A DNA stretch of 64,000 nt, taken from assembly GCA_019188255.1 (NCBI GenBank), contig JAETXT010000001.1:1-64000 (forward strand). The letters are read 5' to 3'. Below are positions 31,554 through 42,088 of this stretch, piece after piece. Source of the stretch: Verticillium longisporum (taxonomy: Eukaryota; Ascomycota; Sordariomycetes; Glomerellales; Plectosphaerellaceae). Within the stretch, counting starts at the first letter, position 1. Each line of letters starts with the position of its first letter. The position numbers were made by a program, and so were the translations under genes. The notes beneath the pieces were generated by a model. That model worked only from the letters and a program-made list of their open reading frames with translations. It made no database searches and had not been told where the DNA came from.

Positions 31554-34298
31554 GGCGAGCCTTGGGATAGAATGAACAGTGGCGGCGTGGATGTGGACAG
31601 CGATCGAGAATGGTGTGCCACGATTGAGCGCTTCGGGATCGGAGTAGAATGGGGCTGGCGGCAAAGAAAGTATTTACAATATGTGGGAGGACCGGCCTGC
31701 AGAAGAACGAGAAACGAAGAGTATAGGGCGGGACGAGAATAGAACGCAGGAGATGGGTGGGCTGAAGGAATTGAAGGATCGTGAAAGCGCCTGGGTCACG
31801 TTCCTTATATACCTACCTATATAAGGTACCTATTAGAGGACAACAGGAAGGCCCTTGCGATGATGCTTCCATCTCCACGCTGCTGCTCACTGGCTATGAG
31901 ACGACACACAGACGTAAACGCCTAGACTCGCTCGAGGAGACCAAGGTATCTCGACCATACCTGGAATCAACTACCGGACAATGCCCAGGCGTCGTGGTGA
32001 GGCTGTAGTGAGGCTTGGCGCAAGATGCCTGAAGGACAACCTTCGACAGTGGACTGTCGAAGCAGCGCGGCAGGAACCCATACCGAGCATTGATTGAGTC
32101 ATCACCAGGTCGCCCCTGCTAGAGCAACGTCTTGAGCTCCTGGCTGGGGGGGTTGTGCTTACTTGATGCCTCTTCTGGCAGTGATGCTTGTGCCGACAAC
32201 AGTTTGTCTAGGACCTCAGGAGGCAGTAAGTAGGCAGGTACCTCGGCGACTTTCAGGTACCTTATCCACTGGTATAAGGTAAGTAAGGTAGGAATCCCGG
32301 TGCAGCATGAGACCAGCATATCTGTCGTCGAACGCAATCGTCGGCTTTCATTCAGCGGCCAAAGAATTCCATCCAGCTTCACCCTTGCAGTTCTCTCGCG
32401 CTCATCGCAGGATCAGACTGCGGGGCCGAACTGGAAACAGTCCATCGTTCCCAGTGCAGTGTTCGGATCGTCCGAGCTTCAAACGAAACGACACGAGGTT
32501 CTGGTCTACCTCCCTACCTAGGTACCTACCTTAGCTACCTCCCCGTCGGTAAGGTAGGGACATCAAACCGTTAGGTTAGTACACCTGCCAAGAGCCAGTT
32601 CAGCTGACACACCATGCGGCCCTTAGGTAGCCAGCCATCATTTGCCATGTTGAGCTTCATCTCATGCGGACATGGTCGCCTAGAAAGTTGAGATTGTGTC
32701 CCGTGCACCAACAGGCGACCGGAAGTTGAGACGCCACCTTCGGTCGTCTCCTGCTCGTTGGTCATTGGCCCGAAACGTTCCGCAGAGTTCAATCTGGCAT
32801 GCCCTTCCAAAACCTGCCGGATCATCACCGAGCCTCTCTTCTCCCAGTGAGCCAGCGAGCCAGCGAGCCAGCGAGCCAGCGTGGGGGAATCCATGCCGTG
32901 CCCCCTCTTCCCTCCGCCCCCGGCCGCGGACAGCCCTCCGCGCCGGTCAGTGCCGGCTGATCGTGGTCGCGAAGCGTACCATGTAACACAATTACTCTCT
33001 CATTACTTGATCCATGTGTCGACGTTCCCCCAACGCCGACCAGACGACGACCAAGTCGCCCCGGCCAGTGCAGTGGCTCGCCCCATTTACTGTCCACCTG
33101 CCACCCAGTAGGTTCCCGAGTTCCCAAGAAGGGGCCTTGGGGGCCCAGTCGTTACCTAATGGGTGCTGGTGGAGGCCTGGTGGCATGCCCCTCAGTTCAT
33201 CACACACGCCCTGCAGAGGAGGTGTGAACGCTTGCCAGACAAGCCAGACCATCGAGAAGCGACGAGCAGCTGTCCATTGGTGGACTTTTCCTTCTGTTGT
33301 CCCTTCTGTTTCCCTTCTGTGACGAGCCCTCTCTTCTCCCGACTCCCCACCACCTCTCCTTCTCTCTGTGTCTCTTCCTGTGTCTCTCACCGCGTCTAGC
33401 ACAGCCACCCCCCTCTTCTCGGCGTACCAACGGTCAACCCGAGGAAAAACACTAATACTGTAGCTACCTTAGCTACCACCTCCATGTACTCTCGGTGCTG
33501 TCACCCTGCTGACGCTGGGTGATTGCGGGGTGCATGCGCCGCCTCTTGGCCCCCATCCACCCAGCCGGCCACCCAATCGCTGGCCCAGGCCCCCTCCCGA
33601 GGTAGCCTTACGCGGGCAGCAGATCTCTGATGACCTCGGCATGGTGTGTTGCCTCTTTCTCTCTCGGGTCAAATCGCCCAGCCACTGCAAGAGCCCCTTG
33701 TGAGGCGTGATGCAAGTCTCCAGAAACAGGAAGAAGAAACAGGAAGAAAAGGATGTGGCAACCTCGATTAGCAACCTCGCAGTCATCCTGTGATACGGCC
33801 CATCAATGAGGTGGCAAGGGTGGCATCAGCAACACCAACAATGTCTGACCGGCCACTATTCTTTCTTGCCGCCCAGACGATCTCTGCCCGACGACCCCCG
33901 CCCCTGAAGCGAAGTAACACTACTCCCAGCATGCACCCCGACGGGGAACGTCGTGGTCGTCGCCTCGCTCGTTCGGTGGGGGTCACTCCAGCAGTCTAGG
34001 ATCCAGCACTATCCCATCCGTGGGAGGAGGCGCTCACGATGTGCTGCAAAATCATGCCACTGACGCGAATCTGACGACTTGGCTGGGCGCTTGCAGCTTT
34101 TCATACGACGAATCACTTTCCATTATTACTTTGTACAAAGGCTTTTCCGAAGAACAAGATCCACAAACGAGTAACCAAACGCCCAGCAATGCTGTGGAAT
34201 CCTCCCCGCCACCCCAGAAAACCCGCCCGGCGAGACAGCCCGGGTGGGGGAGCATGGCATACATGCACCTCGGTCCTGATTTCGATCCGCCCAGGCTT
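31554..34298. other. Long intergenic region with short repeats
   Basis: About 2.7 kb without a gene I can support. TACCTACC/TAGGTACC clusters lie at about 31811-31834, 32236-32290 and 32510-32562. GAGCCAGC occurs four times in tandem at 32849-32880. A C/T-rich stretch lies at 33290-33420. Frames of up to 138 codons here look like composition artefacts. Confidence 0.5.
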
Positions 34299-34368
34299 CT
34301 TCACGCCTCGCTCTTCACGCCTCGCTCTTCACGCCTCGCTCTTCACGCCTCGCTCTTCACGCCTCGCT
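34299..34368. repeat. 14-bp tandem repeat over the aldolase stop codon
   Basis: Five head-to-tail copies of CTTCACGCCTCGCT. The last copy contains the stop codon of the minus-strand aldolase gene (34357-34359), so the array extends from the end of the coding sequence into the 3' region. Confidence 0.95.
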
Positions 34369-35352
34369 CTCCAGCGCCGCCTCCTCTCTGCGCAACTCGG
34401 CCATGCCCTCCACGATGCCCTTCAGCTCTTGTGGTGTTGGTGCCACGCATGGTCGTCGTGGCTCTCCACCGTACCCCTCAAAGTGTCCAATAGCTGCCTT
34501 GACGCCGACGAAACCTGTCCTGATGGCGACCCAGTCACACTTGGCAGCCATGGCCTGGAGACGTCGCGCTTCGAGGAGCCGACCCGTCCTGAAAAGCTCC
34601 ATGATGCGCACGCAGGCCCGCGGTGCCACGTTGGCGAGCCCAGAGATGGTGCCATGTGCGCCTACGACCATGCCCTGCAGAATAAAGTCGGCGCTTCCTC
34701 CCGACACGAAGAACCCCTCGGGCGCGTCCGCCGCGACCCGAGCTAGTTTGCCCGTGTTTCCGCACGTCAGTTTGACACCGACCACGTTGGGGTGCGCTGC
34801 GATGCGTAGGATGACGTCGGAAGAGAGGTCGCGCCCAGCCGCCGCCCCGGGAAAGTTGTAAATGAGCAGCGGCAGCGGGCTCTGATCGGCCACGTCATGG
34901 AAGTAATCCACAATCTTGTCGTCGTCGAGCAGACCGCCGTAGTAGCTCGGAGGCAGCATCAGGGCGTGGGATGCCCCGCTCTTGGCGGCGTCCCGGCAGA
35001 GCTGCAGCGTCTCTCGCGTCGACTGGGCCCCGCACCCGGCAATGAGGGGGATGCGGACATCGTGACCCTCTTGGTGGATCGTGTCGGCGGCGCATCGGAT
35101 GACGGCCGCGCGCTCTTCTCGCGTGAGGTGTGCCACCTCGCCATTGGAGCCATGAACAACAATGCCTGCCACGCCGGCGTTGATGAGACGCACGAGATGG
35201 CGCTCCAGGACGTTCAGGTCGACCTCGTCATGTTCCGTGAAGAAGCACAGCGTCGGGACATAGACGCCGTCGGGGAGACGGTGGTGTACGGCCTTGGGCT
35301 GACCGGCAACCCATGTCGCTTCCGCTGGGGGTGGTGTCAATGTTGAAGGCAT
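34357..35352 (-). CDS. Class I aldolase of the dihydrodipicolinate synthase family
   Basis: One exon of 331 aa with the complete DHDPS/NAL barrel. It has the substrate loop VVHGSNGEVAHLT (residues 65-77), the general-base tyrosine in LLIYNFPG (Tyr165), and the Schiff-base lysine in VVGVKLTCGN (Lys194). There is no signal peptide, so it is cytosolic or possibly mitochondrial. Fungi lack the diaminopimelate route to lysine. Such enzymes are therefore usually 4-hydroxy-2-oxoglutarate aldolases or 2-keto-3-deoxy sugar-acid aldolases (the LGA1 type of galacturonate use). The sequence alone does not decide between them. The C terminus ends inside a 14-bp repeat array. Confidence 0.9.
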   Translation of the reverse strand: MPSTLTPPPAEATWVAGQPKAVHHRLPDGVYVPTLCFFTEHDEVDLNVLERHLVRLINAGVAGIVVHGSNGEVAHLTREERAAVIRCAADTIHQEGHDVRIPLIAGCGAQSTRETLQLCRDAAKSGASHALMLPPSYYGGLLDDDKIVDYFHDVADQSPLPLLIYNFPGAAAGRDLSSDVILRIAAHPNVVGVKLTCGNTGKLARVAADAPEGFFVSGGSADFILQGMVVGAHGTISGLANVAPRACVRIMELFRTGRLLEARRLQAMAAKCDWVAIRTGFVGVKAAIGHFEGYGGEPRRPCVAPTPQELKGIVEGMAELRREEAALESEA

Positions 35353-37196
35353 GATGAATGTGTCTGTCTGTATATGGGGAGTTGTGCGTTCTTGGAAGGA
35401 GGGGGCTGCTGACTGGTAACAGCAGGATCAGAAGGAAACTCTCGCCCGGCTGAAAACGACGAGCAACGTTTTGAAGAAGAAAAAATGCGCGTGATGATGG
35501 CGAGAATGAAGGAGCAATGAACGGGCAGCAGGGCACTGAGCACCTGCTATATACTCGTTCGGATGCCGCCCGCTCATCAGCTTGGTGGCCCAGCTGAGGT
35601 GAGGTGCGCGCCGGCCGGATGTCTGTCTCCCACCAGACAGGAGCCCCATGATGGCCTGGTGTGCGGCTTTCGGATGCATGCTCTTGGCTAACACGGTCTC
35701 GGTGACTGCGACGTGGGGGTGGCCAGGCCACACGTACGGTAGTAGTCGGGGAGTCAAGGTTCTGATTTGTCTACCTACGTACCAGCGCCCCTCAACACCT
35801 CAACAGACTATTTTCTCAGTCGGTCACGCGCCGATGTACACAGACACAGACAGCACAACGGCCCCTGTTTCCACCCCCCTCTCAGGCTTGTACGAGACAA
35901 GCCCGCCGAACACGTCCTGATCTGGGGAACCCCCCACGCTCCCCAGTGTCCAGCTCGTCTTTGACGATGGCTTGCCCCTGGCTTCCTTGGTCCCCTCCTT
36001 GGTCTCCCCCGCGACGCCACCAGCTCTGCATTCGGCGACCAGCAGGAGAACAATCAGCTTGCACGTCACGTCGATCTTCCAGTCATGGGGATAATTCCCC
36101 GTCGCCATCATCGTTGCTCTTTTGATTGGCACGTTTGTCAGCGCTGGGAGTTCGCCCTACTCCCCTTGTCTCACGCCGCCCCCCAACTTTGCTCATCTCA
36201 CATCTCAGTAACCCGGCCTGCTGGGCGTGCGGTGCGACACTGCCATCCTTGCCATGGATGGCCGCGATTCCCCCTCTCTGGCCAGCAGCGTTTTCTGAGC
36301 GAATGATGCCCTTTCTCAACCCTCCAGAACAATCCCAACGGTCGACCGACAGTGACTTGTCGGCGCTGTCAACATCTTAGGACGTGATGATGGCGCAACT
36401 GCCTGCATGGCCTTTCCCTCACGTGAGACAAGTCTCTCTGGGCGATGGCACACGTGAAGCCACAGCTCGCTAATTAAAGCTGGCGATCGACCTGATTATT
36501 AGCACCTTTCAGCTCTGAACAAATATCCCGGCACCGAATTCGTATTACATGTACAACCCGGCCGCTTGGGCCGCTCCAGCTGACCGATAGAAACATTCAT
36601 TTGTCTAATGAATGCTTGCTTGCTTCTTTCCCTCCGGCCTATTCTAATGCTGCTGAGGATGCCCGACAGCTAATGCATGCTATGCGAGGCCTGAGAGGCC
36701 TGAGAGGCCTGCGTCGCATTGAAAGAGTTGCCCCGCCCCGACATGCTCAGCGCCATCTCGTCTCGCTGCCTCTTCAATCGGAGCGCATACGGCAACTCCG
36801 GCTCTTCACTCTCAAGATCAACATGATGGGATACAGCACATGCGGGCAACGGTGCACTGGTGACGCTATGGCAGCACCTGCACAGAGCCACGCAACAGTC
36901 GTACGACCATGGGCATGACATCACCACCCGCAAAAGCCGGCACCTAGATACTCATATTCATTGGGTCGATGTCACGGCCCATGCAGCAGCTCCATCTGCT
37001 GCTGACGACACAGTGATGGCCGGGGACTTCTGGGATCGGAGTTCCGCAGAACCTCATGTCATCGACCCGGATCTGACGCATGTTTAAAAGCGACAAATCT
37101 TGCAAAACTCATCGCCAACGACCCGATACTTGGCGTACCTTCGCACGCGAGCCAAGTCTTCCTGCTTACCAGATATCAGCCATCTCAGTCGTGACA
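35353..37196. other. Intergenic region upstream of aldolase and sulfite oxidase
   Basis: About 1.8 kb, divergent. GAGAGGCCT is repeated in tandem at about 36688-36710. No gene supported. Confidence 0.45.
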
Positions 37197-38914
37197 ATGG
37201 CTCCAGCCGAACCACACGCACTTCCCTTCCGCGCGAAGACCAATGTTCCTCACTTTGCAGAAGAGAGAGAAGGATGGAAGGGCTACATCGAGTGGGAGAA
37301 ATACCCCGAGAAGAAGGAGCAAGCGCAGAAGATCCTGGCGCAATATGATTTTCCGGACGTTCGTGCTCCTCTGTCGTTGGCCTTGCATGCTGCCCCGTGG
37401 CTCACACTCATCGCAGCCGCCAGAATTCCAACTTGTCCCACTGCCGGACACCAACCCACTTCTCACCGGCGAGCGGTTCAAGCAGTACCACTACGCATGC
37501 GGCCTGGACTACATCCCTCGAGTCAGCTGGGAATATGTCCAAAAAGAGAAAGCCAAGGACATGATCCATGTCTTGCAGTTCCCATACAATGGCGAACCGG
37601 TCAGAGTGCGCGTTTCGATCACCCTCGTACCCCCTAAATTTCTGACTAGTCGCCAGGATCGCCTCGTCGAGACTGAAATCACTGACAATAAGGACCACTT
37701 TGTCCGGAACCATGGCGGTGTACCCGAGATTGATCCTGAAAAGTTCACTCTCGACATTGATGGTCTCGTCAAGAACCCCCGAACCCTCACGCTGGCAGAT
37801 CTTCAGAACGAAGCGCTGTTCCCTCGTCAGAGCAACGTCGTGTCGCTGCAGTGCTCTGGTACCCGCCGCATTGAGCAGATACACGAGTACCCAGGCGATG
37901 GCGACGAGCTCATCAACGCTCCTTGGGGAGAGGGTGCTATCGGCACAGCGCGTTGGACTGGAGTCAGTCTGAAAAAGGTCATAAAATACTGCGGTGGCCT
38001 TCAGGACGGCGTGACAGACATTGAGCTCCGCGGCGCCGACACTTACTTCAAGAAGGGCAACGCGATGAACTACCTCGTCAGTGTGCCCTGGCGCAAGGTC
38101 AAGGCGCACGAGGTCCTGCTTGCATGGGAAATGAACGGGGAGCCTTTGCCCAAGATGCACGGTTTCCCGCTTCGCGCCGTCGTCTTTGGCTACATCGGTG
38201 CCCGCAGCGCCAAATGGCTGTACCAAGTTCGCGCCATACGCGGCCCCAGCCCTGGACCAGTGCAGATGAAGGAATACCTGTACTACACGCCACAAATCGG
38301 CAAGCAGAACGCCAAGTTCAGCAACGGCTTCTCCATTCAGGACATGCCAGTGAGCTCCGCCATCATGAGCCCCCGCGATAAGGACCAGATCATCCACGAT
38401 GGCAAGGTCAAGCTCCGCGGCTGGGCCTACTCTGGCGGCGGCCACTGGCCTGTGCGAGTGGAGGTCAGCGGCGATGGCGGGTCAGTCTGGTACGAAGTAC
38501 CTTGGCAGAAGATGAGCACAAAGTACTTCTGGGCCTGGCGACTCTGGGAAATTGATCTGCCCGTAGATGCTGAGGGCTGGCTGGAATTTTGCGTGCGAAC
38601 GTGGGACAATGCCATGAACACACAGCCTACCTACGTGAGGAGTGCATGGTGAGTTCTCTCGTGTCGTTGGACCAGGACACCAATCTGACAGCTGATACAG
38701 GAACTGGGGCTTGCACGTCACGTCGTCTGCTCACAGGATCAAGGTCTACAGCATTAACAAGAGCAAGCCTGACACGGCTGCGCGGCTGAAGCAACTCGAA
38801 GAGAATGGGATACCCATGTTGCCGATTACGCACCCCATAAAAGTTGACCTCGAATCTGACGAAGAGTACCACGCAGCCATGATCGCACAAGGGGGTCGCG
38901 ATCCATTAGAGTGA
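37197..38914 (+). CDS. Sulfite oxidase (molybdopterin enzyme without cytochrome b5 domain)
   Basis: Three exons (37197-37362, 37424-38648, 38701-38914) encode 534 aa. The first splice joins YDFPDV to QFQLVPLPDT. The molybdopterin domain carries the FVRNHGGVPE start, the Mo-ligand cysteine in VVSLQCSGTRR (Cys199), the pterin-site motifs PWGEGAIGTARW, HGFPLRAVVFGYIGARSAKW, and the dimerisation domain with RGWAYSGGGHWPVRVEVS and YFWAWRLWEID. There is no cytochrome b5 domain, so electrons go to oxygen or another acceptor, as in plant-type enzymes; no PTS1 signal ends the protein. It oxidises sulfite to sulfate. An Ala-Gly-Asn is usual after the Cys; here it is Ser-Gly-Thr. The cofactor-pathway gene uba4 is on the same arm. 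Confidence 0.92.
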
Positions 38915-39415
38915 CGGCTGAGATGTTGACTCTAGGAGTACCTTTGTTCATTCAAACCTGAGGTTAGACATCTTGACTGCTAAGTTTCAATCGCCACTGC
39001 TCGTTTCACTTTCCTCGACGTCACTCGAATGAATCATGAAACGGCCATGACAGCAGCTGCGAGCACGGGCAAGTGTGGTATCTGCGATTGCCGATCAATC
39101 GCCCTACAAATCCCATATTTCACATTCAAATGGCTGAACTCGGTGGGTGGGGAACACGCGTGTCGTTTGACGAATGGAGAGATCAAGATTTTCTATCACT
39201 GGTCTCTGCCCGGTCAAAGGTATTGCTACTAAGGAAATGAGACAAATAAGACTGATCTGTCGTGATCAAGTTAGGCTTCACTCCCGCACTCTTGGAGTCT
39301 TGCTCCTCTAATCAGCCTATATACGTCGCCTGAGGTCTTCTTTGATGCACCACTGGTGATCTGTTCGGGTATATGATCGCCACATTGCTTTTGTACAACT
39401 AATGTCTCCTTGATG
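38915..39415. other. Convergent intergenic region
   Basis: 3' regions of sulfite oxidase and the GH81 gene. No gene supported. Confidence 0.4.
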
Positions 39416-42088
39416 TTACAGTCCACCCAGTGCTGCAGTGCTGTTAGCCATAGATCGCAATGAGAAAATGTGCGGGTCAACATACCAGCCGAGTACGCCA
39501 TGTACCATGTTCTCGACGCCCCGCCATCAATCCATGCTGGCTGGAATGACGACGAGTTGAAGAAGGCGTACGCTTTGGCCGGCTCGATGATGGCGTAGTT
39601 GGCGTAAGCGATGCCCTTCCAGGCGTTGTTGATCTTGTCAATGCGACCGTTGCTGAAGTAGGTATCCCATTCCTGTTTGATGAAGGTCTTGGACCGCGAG
39701 AGCCCTGACGGCGCGTGGATGGGAATCATGTGAATGCCTTGGATGGCCTCAATGTTCGGATCGAAGAAAGTCGTGTGGTGGACCTTGTTTTCGAACAGAA
39801 TGCCGGCTACCTTGTTGCCAATGAAGCTAGGCGGCTGGGCCGTATTGTCGGATGTATAAAGGTAGTACTGCTGAAGACTCCTCGTCATGACAGACAATTG
39901 AAGGTCGGCCCTGTGGGAGCTGTTAGGAGTGCGCCTCCTGACCGGCCTTGACGTTGTACATACCTGGCAACCATGTTCGTGTCACCGATGACGGTCCCCC
40001 ACATCTTGATGGCATACATGGCCGAGATGTCCTCGGAGCTAGACTCCTGGTTTTTACCGTCAAGTGAAGGAAAAGGCCGTGCGCCCAACTGTGTCCATGG
40101 TACCAGTCGAAGCTACGGTGCGGCGGAAAGAAGGTATCCAGCACGGTTGGGTTGGCATAATCACGCACAAGCGTGTTGACGTAGTCTTTGTTCTGAGCGA
40201 GCCAAGTTTTATCAAGGTAGCCAATGTAGGCGGCAGCGAGGACGTGGTAGCCGTAGTGGAAATGATGGTCGTTGTAGTATGAGTTACCAAAGTCGGCCAT
40301 TGGATCACGGTTGACGTATGTCGCCGAGGAGACGACTCCGCCCCAGGCACCTTTGCCCCTGTTAGCTTGCTGAAGATGTGGATGGTAAGGGGAATGCCTC
40401 ACTCTCGTAGATCAAGGGGAACTTTTGCTTATTGGTGGCAAACACAGCGAAGGCGGCCTTGAGCTTGTTGAGGCCAGCCTGGGCCAAGGCTTTGTCTCCG
40501 AGCATGTCATTGATGACATAAACAATCTGAGCAAACTTGGCAAGTGCCTTGCCGCTGAAGTACATTGAGTCGAGATTCGTTTGGGCGTTCATATCCTGCG
40601 AGATCTCAGACAATGCGACAGGCTTGATGGCGTTCTTGACGGCTGTCGACAAGGCCAGACGTCCCCCTCTGGTGATATCCCACGGAGAAAAGCTCATGCT
40701 GGTGGGAAGGTTGGACTCGGTCATTGTCCAGACAGAACCAAGAATCGCGACGCCGAGTCCCTTTGTCGGTGTCTGGAGCTTGAGTGCTGAAATACGTCTT
40801 GTGGTATCGGCATTGAAAGAAGCAACGTGGTGGGGCAGGGCGTAAGTGTAGATGTTGCCTTTGGGATGACCAGTCTTGGCGAATTTGAAAGAGTATGTTC
40901 CAACCGTGCCGGATGTAGAGCCGGTCAGGGTGATACCAGTCGCATAGATACCCGCACCATCGTCCAGCACCTTCTCCGAGCCCGTTGTCTTCGGGTCCTT
41001 GGCAATCTGAACGGTACCGTAGAAGCGGTTCCTGCTCTGGACCAGGCCGTTGTTGATGACCTGAAGATCGAGCGCAGCCCCTGAAGTGCTATGGCCGTAA
41101 ACCCGCCAGGTAGTGCCATCTTCGAGGAGGAAATTGTACTTGACCACGTTGGTCTTGGGGTTTGTAGCTACCCGTACCATGCTACGGATGTAGACACCCG
41201 ACTGAATCATGGGGGTAGCGCCTGAGAACTGGCCAGTGACGAACGCCATGCCCTGAATGAGAGGGAAGATGATAGAAGGAGGGGACGCCGCATTCCTTTT
41301 GAGTCCAACGCGAGCGGAAAACGCGGTCGTCTGGTCCATAGCAAGAAGAGTGTCCTTACCGAGCTCCTTGGCCGACAGGATCATCGACTGGATGCCAACT
41401 GGGTTGATGTAGTACGCATTGGCCTTGTTGTACTCGATAGGACCGAACACACGCTGTTTCGGCTCGGTGTGAGATATAGCAATGCCCCAGCTCGCTGCCG
41501 GGCCCTGGCCCCTCGACCAAGCGATCGAGTAGGGAAACGTGTAGGTCGGGCCGGTCTGGTCACCGAGAAAAAGTTGGAGTAGAACTTGTTAGTTTGGATG
41601 GGGCCTGACTTGCGAACTCCCAGGCGTGGCGCTGGATGATCAGTCCGCCGGACGATGGATGATGGCGGAGCACTTGTTGCTACTGGTACAGCAAAAATGT
41701 CACCTCCAGCCCTTAGTTCGAGCTGTTGAGTCGGTGGCCTTGCTTGTCTCTTCTTCAATGTCGGCGACGCCACTGGCTGCAACAGCGATGTCGGTGAAGG
41801 GATAGCAGTGGTCAAGAGCAGTCCCTTGGTCAGAGACTCTATATCGGGGTCGATGATACCGGTCGTGTGGGGTTCGACATCTGATAGTGTTGGCAGCAAC
41901 AGCGCCGTACCGGTTGGAATAACAGTGGCCTTGACCGTGACCGTCTCATCAGTCGGGATGATATCATCCTTGGCGTACGAGGTCAGATAGTCGCTAGGCA
42001 GCGGATCGACGGTCAGGGTGATGGCAGGAGGCACAGTCAGAGCCTGAGCTCCAGCGAGCCAGAGTAGATGGATGGCAGAACGCTTCAT
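39416..42088 (-). CDS. GH81 endo-1,3-beta-glucanase, with two single-base frameshifts
   Basis: Four exons on the minus strand (42088-40403, 40350-39964, 39910-39486, 39432-39416), about 838 aa if two single-base gaps are allowed. A signal peptide ([16 protein letters not shown]) and a Thr-rich linker precede the GH81 fold: [13 protein letters not shown], then [34 protein letters not shown] with the acidic general acid, [29 protein letters not shown] and [13 protein letters not shown] with the glutamates of the nucleophile region. It ends in AALGGL. The frame breaks at 41565-41573 (one base missing beside a run of A) and at 40067-40075 (one base missing beside AAAA). GH81 enzymes hydrolyse cell-wall beta-1,3-glucan in cell separation or attack on other fungi. 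Either assembly errors or a recent pseudogene. Confidence 0.9.

Noticed and set aside
32992..33408. Long frames in the 31.5-34.3 kb region
   Set aside because: They arise from C/T-rich sequence and show no domain, codon or splice support.
37408..38445. A 345-codon frame antisense to sulfite oxidase
   Set aside because: It mirrors the codon structure of the sulfite oxidase exon and shows no domain of its own.
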